In this document: positions 56,262 to 64,000 of the stretch, piece after piece
Position numbering within the stretch: position 1 is the first letter of the stretch
Layout of the letters: every line of letters begins with the position of its first letter
The notes under the pieces: generated by a model
Seen by the model: the letters and a program-made list of their open reading frames with translations, nothing else
What the model was told of the DNA's origin: nothing
Database searches by the model: none
NCBI RefSeq assembly: GCF_900143695.1
Contig: NZ_FRFE01000022.1
Span: 32,213 to 96,212, forward strand
Reading direction: 5' to 3'
Origin: Desulfopila aestuarii DSM 18488
GTDB taxonomy: Bacteria > Desulfobacterota > Desulfobulbia > Desulfobulbales > Desulfocapsaceae
Length of the DNA: 64,000 bases
Translations under genes and position numbers: made by a program

Positions 56262-56558
56262 CTAGGCCTGGATATCAATCCCTCCAAAACGGAGTTGTGT
56301 CTCCTGCGCATTTTCAGCTGGTGTTTCTGATGCCGGAGTCTCTTGAGCCTCACTGGTGGCAGCGGCCGGTGGTACATTCCTTGCCAGCGCAACCCCCGCA
56401 GCCGACAACGAAACCGTATCACTGGTCTGAGTATCCTGGGTTACCTCCTGCTCACGGGGAGCCCGGCGAGTAGTGGTGGAAGTTGCAGCATTGTCGCGGT
56501 ATACCTGTTGCTCATTATTCGGGATTGTGGAGCCAAGCCCACCGGTTTGACCTATCAT
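56262..56558 (-). CDS. Small disordered hypothetical protein (98 residues)
   Basis: Rich in alanine, threonine, glutamate, proline and serine, with no cysteine. It begins MIGQTGGLGSTIPN and contains SDTVSLSAAGVALARN, a pattern seen in the flexible N termini of FlgM-like and similar motility-associated proteins. The ATG has AGAGG 5 bases upstream, and the bidirectional terminator follows its stop. It is likely real but I do not recognise its family. Confidence 0.65.
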   Translation of the reverse strand: MIGQTGGLGSTIPNNEQQVYRDNAATSTTTRRAPREQEVTQDTQTSDTVSLSAAGVALARNVPPAAATSEAQETPASETPAENAQETQLRFGGIDIQA

Positions 56559-56663
56559 TTTCTACCTCTGTATGCTTATATTGGGCCAAGAACCATTCTT
56601 AACTGCTTCCACCATTATAAGGCCTGGCTCCTCCTGGGGCAAGAAGAAAACTTTGCCAAACAG

Positions 56664-57077
56664 TCAGGCAACGGATATCCGACCTTGACCTTTCCCCTTT
56701 TTCTTCCGTCGTTTTTCCATAAAAAGCCAGCCCGCAGCAACCAGTGCCCCTCCGATAACATCAGCCAACACATCGGCTCCACTGACAAAACGTCCCGGCA
56801 CAAACGACTGGTGAAACTCATCTGACAACCCATAGAAGAGGCAGACGACAAGCGTAATCCCACACACCTGTAAGGGGAACTTTTTTTTAGTCGACTGGCG
56901 GTGGGCAAATATAACTGTCGCAGCAAGCAATCCATAAATACACATATGGGCCAGCTTGTCCGTCCCGGGTATTTGCCCTAAATCGATGCTGTCGCCACTT
57001 TGATGGGAGAGAAAAAAAATGGTCCCCATGACCAGAACCATGGGGACCGCACGTAATTGTTTGAGTAACGGAGGCAT
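56664..57077 (-). CDS. VanZ family membrane protein
   Basis: A 137-residue protein with four hydrophobic segments and the VanZ-like motifs DKLAHMCIYGLLAA near residue 41 and YGLSDEFHQSFVPGR near 88. Its start overlaps the end of the SEC-C gene (TAATG). VanZ-type proteins are of uncertain role outside vancomycin/teicoplanin resistance. A lysine-rich tail (KRRKKKGKGQ) lies at the C terminus. Confidence 0.9.
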   Translation of the reverse strand: MPPLLKQLRAVPMVLVMGTIFFLSHQSGDSIDLGQIPGTDKLAHMCIYGLLAATVIFAHRQSTKKKFPLQVCGITLVVCLFYGLSDEFHQSFVPGRFVSGADVLADVIGGALVAAGWLFMEKRRKKKGKGQGRISVA

Positions 57078-57604
57078 TATTCGGTAGCGGCTACCTCGCC
57101 ACTCTCCACGTGGACCTGCCGAAGCTGCTCAGGAGAAAACTTTTTCCTTATCCGCCGCAGCATGGCGTTGATCGCCTGAGCAGGAGCATCTTCCATCACC
57201 ATTACGCTTTTGTCGAGGTAGGCGGTGAGTTCCAGCTTCTTGTTGACGATCTTAAACTGGTGACTCCAGTTGACCTCAATGGTTTCAGGATTCTCATCAA
57301 TGGGCGCCTCAAGGCGTTCACCACCTTTGGCAACCTGAACACAGTCGCAATCGGTTGTCTCCAGCAGCCAGGCATCTCCTGCCGTTGTGGAATAAAAGAA
57401 GAATACGCCGATCTCTTTGGTGGCAGCTTCTCTTTTTTCCGCCTTCTCCTGAATAGCACTCACACCACCCATCAGAGTAATCCGGGCTGCCTGCTCAGGT
57501 GTCAGCTGTTTCGGCTTTGCCGCAGCGACCTTTCTGGCGCAACAGTGCTTGTATTTTTTGCCGCTTTGACACGGACATTTTTCATTCCTGCCAATCTTCG
57601 CCAT
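57077..57604 (-). CDS. SEC-C motif protein
   Basis: A 175-residue protein whose N terminus is a SEC-C zinc motif, GRNEKCPCQSGKKYKHCCA, as found at the end of SecA. The rest (about residues 55-165) is alpha/beta and resembles nothing I recognise; it has TTDCDCVQV. The SEC-C domain could bind ribosomes or SecB-like partners. It is coupled to the VanZ gene downstream and lies 103 bases after nrdJ. Confidence 0.85.
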   Translation of the reverse strand: MAKIGRNEKCPCQSGKKYKHCCARKVAAAKPKQLTPEQAARITLMGGVSAIQEKAEKREAATKEIGVFFFYSTTAGDAWLLETTDCDCVQVAKGGERLEAPIDENPETIEVNWSHQFKIVNKKLELTAYLDKSVMVMEDAPAQAINAMLRRIRKKFSPEQLRQVHVESGEVAATE

Positions 57605-57707
57605 ATTTTCTTAACCTCAAATCTGTCGATCGAATTATCAGTATCCAACCAAAAGTCGTTATTTCTCTTCCTGCCTCACGCCAACTGCAGATCCCAGTCA
57701 CTGCACC

Positions 57708-59879
57708 TTAGGCACACTTACTAAAACCACAATCATGACAGGTTTCACACCCTTCCTCAAAAACCAGGGTACCGGAACATTCCGGACAGACGCTGGAAAA
57801 ACCGCGCTGGGTCCCAGCCAGGAAGGATTTGAACAACTTACTCAATTGAGCTGGAAGGTCAAGCATATGTCCACTGGAACGGTCAAGCTGCTTGATAATT
57901 TCATCCATCGGCACATTAAAGCGAAGCAAAAGCGACACCAACCGGCAGGTGGTCGTCCACATGGTGGACTTATCTTTCAGGTCGACCCGGTTGTCAAAGG
58001 GGAACTTGGCAAACACTTCCATCGGCTTTTCGTCCTCATCAAAACAGACGATGATATAGACCGACTTCTGGTCCTGATCTTTGACTCGATATCGTTTGGC
58101 ATCTAAGGTATCAGGAAGGTTATTCTTCACCGGTCCCTTCTCTGAAACCATGGCGACATTCTCGCTCTTGGAGGTGTCCTTGGTGTTCAGCACCTGGGAG
58201 TCACGTGAACCGTCGCGGTATACGGTCAGTCCTTTGCATCCCAGTTGATAGCCGGTAATGTAGGAGAGCTTCACCTCTTCACGGCTGGCGCTGTTCGGCA
58301 GGTTGATAGTCTTGGAGATAGAGCTGTCTACACCGTTGTTCTGGAGCGCACCCTGCATAGCGATGTGATCCTCGGGGCGGATATCCTGGGCTGTCCGGAA
58401 AACCTCCTGCCATTTGGCGGGGATTTCTTTATGACCTATAACGGTGCCGGAGTCCGCCACCTTGCTCATCAGTTCATCCGAGTAAAACCCTTCAGCCCTG
58501 GCGATACGCTCAAAATGCTTATTCACCATGATCAACCGGTCGCCATCCATGACATTTTTGACCATAACGATGGAGAAATAGGGCTCGCAGCCTGAGGCAC
58601 AATCGGCAATCATCGACACGGTGCCAGTGGGCTGGATAGATGTGAGCGCGGCATTCCTTCTGGCCGGATAGGTGTTCACCTTTGCATCGTAGGCGGGAAA
58701 AGGGCCTTTTACGGCCGCGACCTTTTCTGACTGGGCGGCTGCCACGTCTCGAATAAAACGCATCACCTCACCAGCGGTCTCACGGCCTTCTTCACTACCA
58801 TAGGGTACACCAAGCTGGATCAGCATGTCATGGAGACCCATGATGCCCATACCAATCTTTCTGGTCTGCAGGGTCATCTTCTCAATTTCCGGAATCGGGA
58901 AACGGTTGCAGTCGATGACGTTATCCAAAAAGGCGGTAGCGCTTTCGACTATCGTTTTCAACCGGTCGTAATCGATTTTTCCCTTCTCCACAAAATTCGC
59001 CAGATTGATGGAACCGAGGTTACAGCTCTCATACGGGAGAAGCCACTGCTCGCCACAGGGGTTGGTCGCTTCGAACTCACCCAGCTGAGGAGTCATGTTT
59101 GCCTTGTTGGCGGTATCGATGAAGAGTACCCCGGGCTCGCCGTTATGCCAGGCAAGATCAATAATTTTTTCAAATACCTCGCGCGCCTCAAGGCTACGCA
59201 CTACCTGCTTGCTGGAAGGCTCGATCAGGTCATATTCAGTGCCGTCTTCGACCGCCTTCATGAAGGCATCGGTGATCGCCACACTGAAGTTGAAGTTGTT
59301 AAACCTGTTTTGATCCTGCTTGGCCGTGATAAAATCCATAATATCAGGATGGTCAACACGCAGCACACCCATGTTGGCTCCACGACGCTTGCCACCCTGC
59401 TTAATAGTCTCTGTCGCTGCATCAAATACCGCAGCAAAAGAAAGCGGTCCGGAGGCTACACCCTGGGTGGAACGGACAGAAGCATTTTTTGATCGGAGCC
59501 GGGAAAAGGAGTAACCGGTGCCGCCACCGGTTTTATGGACCAGGGCTCCATTACGGATGGCGGTAAAGATACCATCCATGGAATCTTCGACCGGCAGCAC
59601 AAAACAGGCGGAAAGCTGCCCCAGATCGGTTCCCGCATTCATGAGACAAGGAGAGTTCGGCAGGAAGTCCATGCGATAGATCATATTGAAGAAATCTTCC
59701 CGCAGATTCTCACCGTTCGGTGAGTCCTTATCGACATCGGCGATGGCGTTGGCGACCCTGTGGCACAGTGTCTCCCAGGTTTCGACAGGATTACCCTCGG
59801 CGTCTTTCATATAATAGCGTCGGGCCAAAACTGTTTCTGCGGTGTTCGTCAATACCTGCTTGGTCAAATCAGGTGCCAT
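57708..59879 (-). CDS. nrdJ: Vitamin B12-dependent (class II) ribonucleotide reductase
   Basis: A 723-residue enzyme that makes deoxyribonucleotides using adenosylcobalamin; it needs no oxygen. Motifs in order: [16 protein letters not shown] near residue 70, [15 protein letters not shown] near 115, the active-site [21 protein letters not shown] near 280, and [14 protein letters not shown] near 427. A TSCPD domain follows (about 595-690), and a C-terminal cysteine tail [22 protein letters not shown] that can reduce the active site. The ATG follows AGGAGAGAGGG. The long gene-poor leader upstream carries a cobalamin riboswitch at its far end. Confidence 0.97.
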   Translation of the reverse strand: MAPDLTKQVLTNTAETVLARRYYMKDAEGNPVETWETLCHRVANAIADVDKDSPNGENLREDFFNMIYRMDFLPNSPCLMNAGTDLGQLSACFVLPVEDSMDGIFTAIRNGALVHKTGGGTGYSFSRLRSKNASVRSTQGVASGPLSFAAVFDAATETIKQGGKRRGANMGVLRVDHPDIMDFITAKQDQNRFNNFNFSVAITDAFMKAVEDGTEYDLIEPSSKQVVRSLEAREVFEKIIDLAWHNGEPGVLFIDTANKANMTPQLGEFEATNPCGEQWLLPYESCNLGSINLANFVEKGKIDYDRLKTIVESATAFLDNVIDCNRFPIPEIEKMTLQTRKIGMGIMGLHDMLIQLGVPYGSEEGRETAGEVMRFIRDVAAAQSEKVAAVKGPFPAYDAKVNTYPARRNAALTSIQPTGTVSMIADCASGCEPYFSIVMVKNVMDGDRLIMVNKHFERIARAEGFYSDELMSKVADSGTVIGHKEIPAKWQEVFRTAQDIRPEDHIAMQGALQNNGVDSSISKTINLPNSASREEVKLSYITGYQLGCKGLTVYRDGSRDSQVLNTKDTSKSENVAMVSEKGPVKNNLPDTLDAKRYRVKDQDQKSVYIIVCFDEDEKPMEVFAKFPFDNRVDLKDKSTMWTTTCRLVSLLLRFNVPMDEIIKQLDRSSGHMLDLPAQLSKLFKSFLAGTQRGFSSVCPECSGTLVFEEGCETCHDCGFSKCA

Positions 59880-60556
59880 AGTCCCTCTCTCCTGGTGGTT
59901 ACAAAATTTTTCGGTCCCGCAAAAAGGCTACATGCACGAGTCACCAACATGGATAGCTTTTGTCGTGTCTCTCCAAACACGACTGAAGCCCTTTTACGAA
60001 TGTATAAAAAGGGTGCCTACCCAAAAAACAGTGTCCTCATCGGACCACATCTATGGGAGGCTCTCGAAGCGTCATCCAACAGGCTCTGCCGCCTGCAGAC
60101 AACGCACAAAATTTTTTCTTTTTGCCCATAGGCAAAGCAGGCCGTCTCCTCAAATCTGACGGTTCACAACACGCTTTCGGATACGTCAAGGCACCCGAAG
60201 CTCACACCAGCTTATACTCTACATTTATGGGTCGCTCAACAAGAAACTACAACATGTGGGGGGGAAAACTGCATTTAGCGGATTTGCCTGACATCCTGTA
60301 TTCCGATACATTCATTGAGATCGGGCGCTCCGGCCAACCTGTAGCCGAACAGCTCTAAACAACCAGTCAGTTCAATTTTTTTCAAGGCAAATCTGCACTC
60401 ATTTCTGCCTCTCATTTTCATCCCGGCGATTCCACGTCAGAAGATTTTTTCTCAGTCAAAAGGTATCGTTCTTGCTACGCGGCGTACGATCTACCACCAG
60501 CCCTTTTTTCCGGGATGATCGCACGCCGTTCTTGCCTGCCCTTGTTAGATAGAAGG
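59880..60556. other. Long gene-poor stretch between nrdJ and the 44-residue small gene
   Basis: About 680 bases without a convincing gene. It holds a GATC-containing inverted repeat at 60478-60528 and a short hairpin TCGTGTTTGGAGAGACACGA on the minus strand near 59961-59985. A minus-strand frame of 48 codons starting near 60425 (MKMRGRNECRF) has no good ribosome-binding site and is not called. Plus-strand frames in 59760-60358 look like antisense noise. Confidence 0.5.
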
Positions 60557-60691
60557 TTATTGTTTACCGGAATGTCCTTTTTCCCTTATGGCGATTATGG
60601 TCCGACAGCGTCGGATAAGCGCCTGGAAATCGTCCCAATCTCTGGTCAACATAAGACTCTGTTTGATGAACGCTGTTTCATTTTTTTCCAT
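60557..60691 (-). CDS. Small protein of 44 residues, unknown
   Basis: Short frame starting at the ATG at 60689-60691, preceded by AAGGAGAATAGGAA. The product begins MEKNETAFIKQSLMLTRDW, continues with arginine-rich IRRCRTIIAIREKG and ends HSGKQ. The strong ribosome-binding site and balanced codons support a real gene. It lies 75 bases after the frameshifted small frame that follows the cobalamin riboswitch, on the same strand as nrdJ. Function unknown. Confidence 0.6.
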   Translation of the reverse strand: MEKNETAFIKQSLMLTRDWDDFQALIRRCRTIIAIREKGHSGKQ

Positions 60692-60766
60692 TTCCTATTC
60701 TCCTTGTGGTGGATGGCAATAGATCTACAATCCGGCAACGGAAACGATAAAGACTTCGCGTAACGG

Positions 60767-60927
60767 TCAGGCATCATGTCCCGAACATATACACTTTACC
60801 CGCTTGCTCCGACCGCATGCATCTTTTCCGGCCGGATCTTTCAGGTCAGTTTGTATGGTACTCTGGGTAATCTGTTTGTTGCTAGATGAAGAAAATGATA
60901 CAACTTGGGCTGGATTGGTGCTGGCAT
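60767..60927 (-). pseudogene. Riboswitch-controlled small gene, apparently frameshifted
   Basis: The ATG at 60925-60927 has AAGGAGA 6 bases upstream and follows directly after the cobalamin riboswitch. In that frame the product is only 28 residues (MPAPIQPKLYH to TGA at 60841). Near codon 8 (CAG CCC AAG TTG), a one-base shift joins the frame that runs to a TGA at 60767. That would give about 54 residues with VVSFSSSSNKQ and a C-terminal GRSKRVKCICSGHDA. The joined protein looks more natural than the 28-mer. Mutation, sequencing error or genuine frameshifting are all possible. Confidence 0.5.
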
Positions 60928-60967
60928 GACTGTCTCCTTGGGCGCGAGGTGACGAGTGAATGTGAAT

Positions 60968-61171
60968 CGACCCGTGTGGGTCGGTCGCAGCAATGTGGCA
61001 GGTCTTCGGACTCCCAGGCATCGCACATTCCCCTACTCGCCATCGCTTCCCGGGCCTTGCCCAGTGCATTATGATGACTTTCGTTCCTGGTAACCGCTGC
61101 GCGTCAGTTCCGGATTCACACCGGATTCCCTTTTCACCTCACCGGCAAACTACCGGGGAAGTACCACATGC
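60968..61171 (-). promoter_or_regulatory. Cobalamin riboswitch
   Basis: On the minus strand the sequence has the conserved cobalamin-aptamer blocks in order: GGGAATCCGGTGTGAATCC, GGAACTGACGCGCAGCGGT (as in E. coli btuB), and AGTCCGAAGACCTGCC. The ends pair: GCATGTGG at 61164-61171 with CCACATTGC at 60990-60998. A 6-bp hairpin (60968-60973 with 60978-60983) follows the aptamer. The start codon of the first small gene lies 40 bases further on, so control is probably by ribosome-binding-site access. In known cases the switch represses expression when adenosylcobalamin is abundant. Confidence 0.93.
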
Positions 61172-61224
61172 AACGTTTTCTCTGATTCGGCATTTTAAAA
61201 ACACATCCCAAATCAACTTAGTAC

Positions 61225-61254
61225 AATATATTGGCATTGCCCTATACAATGCAA
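61225..61254 (-). promoter_or_regulatory. Predicted promoter of the riboswitch transcript
   Basis: On the minus strand TTGCAT (61249-61254) is followed after 18 bases by TATATT (61225-61230). Transcription would start about 45 bases before the aptamer, a suitable distance. Confidence 0.5.
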
Positions 61255-61342
61255 CTACATTTAGATCATTGTTCTATTTTTTTCTCTAGCCACTGTCCCC
61301 GCGGCCATCATCAGCCTCCCCCTCCATTTTCGTGAATCAATC

Positions 61343-61370
61343 TTGCCTGTCATTACAGATGTGGTATACT
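61343..61370 (+). promoter_or_regulatory. Predicted promoter of the bacteriohemerythrin gene
   Basis: TTGCCT (61343-61348), 16-base spacer, TATACT (61365-61370). It lies 59 bases before the start codon at 61429. Confidence 0.5.
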
Positions 61371-61428
61371 GGCATATCTTTGAAGTACCTATAAACATTC
61401 CGGTAAATCGATTACTTAAAGGGTTGTT

Positions 61429-61833
61429 ATGGAAACCATCATATGGAGTGGCTCACTCAGTGTTGGAGTGAAGGAAATGGACCGCCAGCATCAAAAGCTG
61501 ATTGGCATGATCAATCGTTTGATTGAGGAACAGCACGTCCTCACCGAACCCGCCACGATAGCTGAACTACTCACCGAAATGACTGATTATGCCCAAGAAC
61601 ATTTTCGGGCAGAAGAGTACCTCATGGCCGAATATGGATATGAACGCCTCGATTCACAAAAACATAGCCACGCAGCCTTTCTCGACAAGACCTTAGAGTT
61701 TATGGACGCCTCTGTTGGACCAAACATTCTTTCGAAAGCACTGTTGGAATACTTAAGTTCCTGGCTTACCGGCCACATCCTCCATGAGGATATGCAGTAT
61801 AAAGAGTTTTTTGCGAAAAAGGGTATCGCGTAA
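61429..61833 (+). CDS. Bacteriohemerythrin
   Basis: A 134-residue four-helix protein that binds oxygen at a non-haem di-iron centre. Ligands follow the usual order: His in MDRQHQKLIG (about residue 22), the HFRAEEYLM segment (about 59), HSHAAFL (about 78) and a HILHEDMQYKEFF (about 117). It may shuttle or scavenge oxygen. No strong ribosome-binding site: the start follows AAAGGGTTGTT. It stands as a single gene. Confidence 0.95.
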   Translation: METIIWSGSLSVGVKEMDRQHQKLIGMINRLIEEQHVLTEPATIAELLTEMTDYAQEHFRAEEYLMAEYGYERLDSQKHSHAAFLDKTLEFMDASVGPNILSKALLEYLSSWLTGHILHEDMQYKEFFAKKGIA

Positions 61834-61963
61834 TCAAGCGACTACGAAGTCTTTTGTCTTCTATCTGACGAGTATTTTGACCAAAGACTTCGGACCACCC
61901 TGATTGGCAGTATATACTCACAAACATACATACCCATTTACTCCTACAGTCTTTCTTGCACCG

Positions 61964-62767
61964 ATGCAACTTTTCTCACGCATACTCGGCAACGGAGAGC
62001 CTCTCATTATCCTGCACGGCCTTTTCGGGATGTCGGACAATTGGCTCACTATCGGCAAGGCCTTGGCTGACCGTGGCTTCACCGTTCACCTTCCCGATCT
62101 GAGAAATCACGGTCGGTCGCCGCACAGCAACACCCACCGCTATACGGATATGTCAGATGATCTGCTGAACTATCTTGATGAGCATGAGATTGACCGCTGC
62201 CATCTCATCGGCCACTCTATGGGCGGCAAACTGGCCATGATCTTTTCCCTTCTCTATCCTGAACGGGTTACAAAACTGGTGGTGGTCGATATTGCCCCTT
62301 CAGATTACCAGCTCTCCGGAGACACTTTCCATCACGACCTGATCAATACCCTGCAGGACATTGATTTACGCGGCTACAGCGAACGGGCCACCATCAGGCA
62401 GGAACTGGAGCAACGTTTAGGAGACCAACGTCTGGCCGCCTTTCTCACAAAAAACATCGCGCGCGACGACCAAAATGTTTTTTTCTGGAAGTTCAACCTG
62501 CCGGTATTGCAAAAATACCTGAATCATATCCAGATCGGCTTTAAGGAACTGGAGGCGTATGCCCCCTGCCCGGTTTCCACCGTATTTATTAAGGGCAACG
62601 ATTCAGACTACTACCTGCCGCAGCACGAGCAGGACAGAACATTTTTCTTCCCGAATTCAGCAGTTAGGGGAATTGATAATGCGGGACACTGGGTACATAG
62701 CGAACAACCAGAAATCTTTATCGATACACTGCTTGAATCTCTCAGAGATACAAAAAAATCCGGCTGA
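61964..62767 (+). CDS. Alpha/beta-fold hydrolase, YbfF-like esterase
   Basis: A 267-residue hydrolase starting MQLFSRILGNGEPLIILHGLFG. The nucleophile elbow is GHSMGG (Ser near residue 89), the acid is in IKGNDSDYY, and the catalytic histidine is in NAGHWVHSEQP near residue 245. The pattern LPDLRNHGRSPHS near residue 46 and the overall layout match YbfF-type acyl-CoA/lipid esterases. The upstream ATG at 61904 lacks support. Substrate unknown. Confidence 0.88.
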   Translation: MQLFSRILGNGEPLIILHGLFGMSDNWLTIGKALADRGFTVHLPDLRNHGRSPHSNTHRYTDMSDDLLNYLDEHEIDRCHLIGHSMGGKLAMIFSLLYPERVTKLVVVDIAPSDYQLSGDTFHHDLINTLQDIDLRGYSERATIRQELEQRLGDQRLAAFLTKNIARDDQNVFFWKFNLPVLQKYLNHIQIGFKELEAYAPCPVSTVFIKGNDSDYYLPQHEQDRTFFFPNSAVRGIDNAGHWVHSEQPEIFIDTLLESLRDTKKSG

Positions 62768-62810
62768 CCCTGAAATTTACCCAGAGCCAACAGGATATCG
62801 TGACAACATA

Positions 62811-63623
62811 TCACTTCGGTAAGCCAACCGCCTTAAAACCATATTTCTGAAGGATGTCCTGACCGCTTGGCGAAAGAATAAACATGGCGAGTTGCCAGGC
62901 CTCTACTGAAGCCTCATTTCTCACCAACAAACCATAATCGGCACCGACCGAAAGTTCCTCCGGGATGGCAATCATCTTAAGGCCAGGCACCTCTTTTCTT
63001 GCAAGAACTCCGTTGGTGCAATAGGTGAGAAATACATCTGCTTTCTTTTCTTCCATGACCCAGCCATACTGGTTACGTCCTTCCGGTGCAGGCTGGCTCT
63101 CCGGTCCGCCTGTCAGCTGAAGTGCCTTACCGGTAAGGATCGCCTGGCTCCCCGGCTTAAGCGCTTCACTCTTCGAAAACAGCTCCCAAGCATAATCCCC
63201 ACTGGGATCCGACTTGGGTGTCGAAGTGCCAACCCTAACCTTCTCATCAAGAAGGCGCTCAAGGAAATTTTCCGTCGTCACATCCAGCTCCGGCTGGGCA
63301 ATGGCGCACAGCGTATTTCTGGCAAAAAGCACAACCGGCCGTCCCCAACCGGCCTCGGCAAGTTTTTGCGGATGTTTCATGTTGGCAGAGGCAAAGACAT
63401 CCGGTTTTTCTCCCGCTTCAATCCCTTTCAGCAGCAGACCGCTAGGCCCGAATTTGGTGGCAACCTCGATGGTATATGTTTCTTCATACGCTTTAACCAC
63501 CTCACCAAGGGCAGCTTTCAGACTACCTGCAGCATGGAGGGTGATTGATTGGCCGAGTACAGCAATGGGAAACAGCACTATACAGAGAATAGAAATAGCC
63601 AACAAAGACTTAACACGACTCAT
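62811..63623 (-). CDS. ModA-like periplasmic molybdate/tungstate-type binding protein
   Basis: A 270-residue protein with a signal peptide (MSRVKSLLAISILCIVLFP, cut near VLGQ). Binding-protein type 2 motifs: HAAGSLKAALGEVVKAYEE, FGPSGLLLKGIEAGEKPDVFASANMKHP and DPSGDYAWELFSKSE. The start at 63623 has a GAGGAG ribosome-binding site. It most resembles the ModA/WtpA type, which captures molybdate or tungstate for an ABC importer, but the specific ligand is not certain. No permease or ATPase gene is adjacent; an IS200-like element lies upstream. Confidence 0.85.
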   Translation of the reverse strand: MSRVKSLLAISILCIVLFPIAVLGQSITLHAAGSLKAALGEVVKAYEETYTIEVATKFGPSGLLLKGIEAGEKPDVFASANMKHPQKLAEAGWGRPVVLFARNTLCAIAQPELDVTTENFLERLLDEKVRVGTSTPKSDPSGDYAWELFSKSEALKPGSQAILTGKALQLTGGPESQPAPEGRNQYGWVMEEKKADVFLTYCTNGVLARKEVPGLKMIAIPEELSVGADYGLLVRNEASVEAWQLAMFILSPSGQDILQKYGFKAVGLPK

Positions 63624-63777
63624 GATAACTCCTCTCGTTGTTTTTGACGAAATCATAAAGAGGCTGGTGAGAGGATGATTACATGCCTCAACAGTACCCT
63701 CTGCTTTTAATTTCCTTTAGGTAAACCCCCGGCTTTGCCGGGGGACTACAAAAGTTTGACGGTTCCTGCAAAATGAA

Positions 63778-63825
63778 GAAGCCTCCGCTCTCGTGGACCG
63801 CTCAAAGTCACGAGAAGGAGGCTTC
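63778..63825 (+). promoter_or_regulatory. Hairpin that hides the transposase ribosome-binding site
   Basis: Outer arms 63778-63786 and 63817-63825 and inner arms 63790-63795 and 63809-63814 pair perfectly. The 3' outer arm contains the GGAGG site and ends at the base before the ATG. IS200 is known to limit transposase synthesis by such a structure. Confidence 0.8.
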
Positions 63826-64000
63826 ATGAACAACACACAATGTTTAAGCCACTCGAAGTGGGAATGCAAGTACCACGTCGTGTGGATACCGAAGTGTCGA
63901 AAGAAAACGCTTTATGGGCAGCTGAGAAAACACCTTGGTGAGGTGTTGCATGATTTGGCTCGGCAGAAGGAGAGCAAAGTGCTGGAAGGGCATCTGCAGC
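63826..64000 (+). CDS. tnpA: IS200-type transposase, N-terminal part
   Basis: The first 58 codons of a Y1 transposase lie in the window. It starts MNNTQCLSHSKWECKYHVVW and continues with IPKCRKKTLYGQLRKHLGEVL, the characteristic IS200/IS605 N terminus (WxCKYHxVW-xPKxR). The catalytic HUH motif and tyrosine would be beyond the end. Single-strand transposition through hairpin ends is known for the family. Confidence 0.93.
   Translation, partial: MNNTQCLSHSKWECKYHVVWIPKCRKKTLYGQLRKHLGEVLHDLARQKESKVLEGHLQ

Larger units (their letters stand above)
63715..64000 (+). mobile_element. IS200/IS605-family element, left end (runs off window)
   Basis: The left end carries a GC-rich 8-bp hairpin (63726-63733 with 63737-63744) typical of the subterminal palindrome recognised by the transposase. 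A second, longer hairpin (63778-63825) precedes the transposase start. The transposase reads out of the window. The exact left boundary is approximate; there are no terminal inverted repeats in this family. Confidence 0.85.

Noticed and set aside
58830..59492. 220-codon plus-strand frame
   Set aside because: Fully antisense to nrdJ, a well-supported gene; long antisense frames are common in this base composition.
59760..60358. Overlapping plus-strand frames of 100-123 codons upstream of nrdJ
   Set aside because: No ribosome-binding sites, mutually overlapping and partly antisense to nrdJ; composition unlike the neighbouring genes.
60767..61069. 100-codon minus-strand frame across the riboswitch
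   Set aside because: Its first half is the riboswitch aptamer, which is unlikely to be translated; only the part after 60927 is considered.
1..64000. CRISPR arrays, rRNA and tRNA genes
   Set aside because: No regular repeat-spacer pattern and no cloverleaf-like or rRNA sequence was recognised by eye in the intergenic regions.

Overview
The window looks like a chromosomal segment of a Desulfobacterota bacterium, probably of the Desulfobulbales. I infer this from the mix of a B12-dependent ribonucleotide reductase, an HdrD/GlpC-type iron-sulfur protein, a TIGR03960-type radical SAM fusion, a TrpB2-type synthase, an NtrY/NtrX pair behind a DUF4390 gene, and the yceD-rpmF-plsX-fabH and ffh-rpsP-khpA-rimM-trmD-rplS gene orders. 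No rRNA, tRNA or CRISPR array was recognised. Most of the window is dense, ordinary housekeeping DNA. Only the last ~300 bases (an IS200-like element) are clearly mobile.

Layout. 1-3.0 kb (minus): start of an acyl-CoA dehydrogenase, then yceD-rpmF-plsX-fabH for ribosome and fatty acid/phospholipid synthesis. 3.1-7.3 kb (minus): a complete Mla lipid-transport operon, mlaE-F-D-A-C, with a cyclic-nucleotide-binding-domain gene coupled to its end. 7.4-9.5 kb (minus): yejB-yejE-like peptide importer permeases without partners. 9.8-12.8 kb (plus): RNase D, then a secreted OB-fold-like protein and a CCG-domain Fe-S protein behind a promoter that contains a Fur-box-like sequence. 12.9-16.4 kb (minus): a 56-residue small protein and a MoxR ATPase/VWA pair of the CbbQ/CbbO or NorQ/NorD type. 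17.5-27.3 kb (plus): a long run ffh-rpsP-khpA-rimM-trmD-(SPOUT methyltransferase)-rplS-rnhB-yraN-pdxA-tmk-TPR protein-lipoprotein. 27.3-36.0 kb: AMIN protein, radical SAM fusion, trpB2, dacB, a small gene interrupted by an amber codon, a c-type cytochrome and small membrane proteins. 36.3-45.9 kb (plus): sbcD-sbcC and two large sensor proteins. 45.9-50.4 kb: rfbC-rfbB, prfC, a DUF134 regulator and a NifX-like protein. 50.8-56.2 kb (plus): DUF4390-ntrY-ntrX and hemB. 56.2-59.9 kb (minus): a disordered small protein, vanZ-like, SEC-C protein and nrdJ.

59.9-61.2 kb is a gene-poor stretch upstream of nrdJ. It contains a clear cobalamin riboswitch on the minus strand, followed by two very small reading frames (one apparently frameshifted) before nrdJ. 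61.4-63.7 kb holds a bacteriohemerythrin, an alpha/beta hydrolase and a ModA-like binding protein. The window ends inside an IS200/IS605-type transposase with both of its typical 5' hairpins.

The most interesting points are the cobalamin riboswitch leader and its tiny genes next to a B12-dependent enzyme, the Fur-box promoter driving an uncharacterised secreted protein plus Fe-S protein, the small gene with an in-frame TAG nine codons after a perfect ribosome-binding site, and the orphan MoxR/VWA pair. I did not find a clearly new defence or metabolic system.
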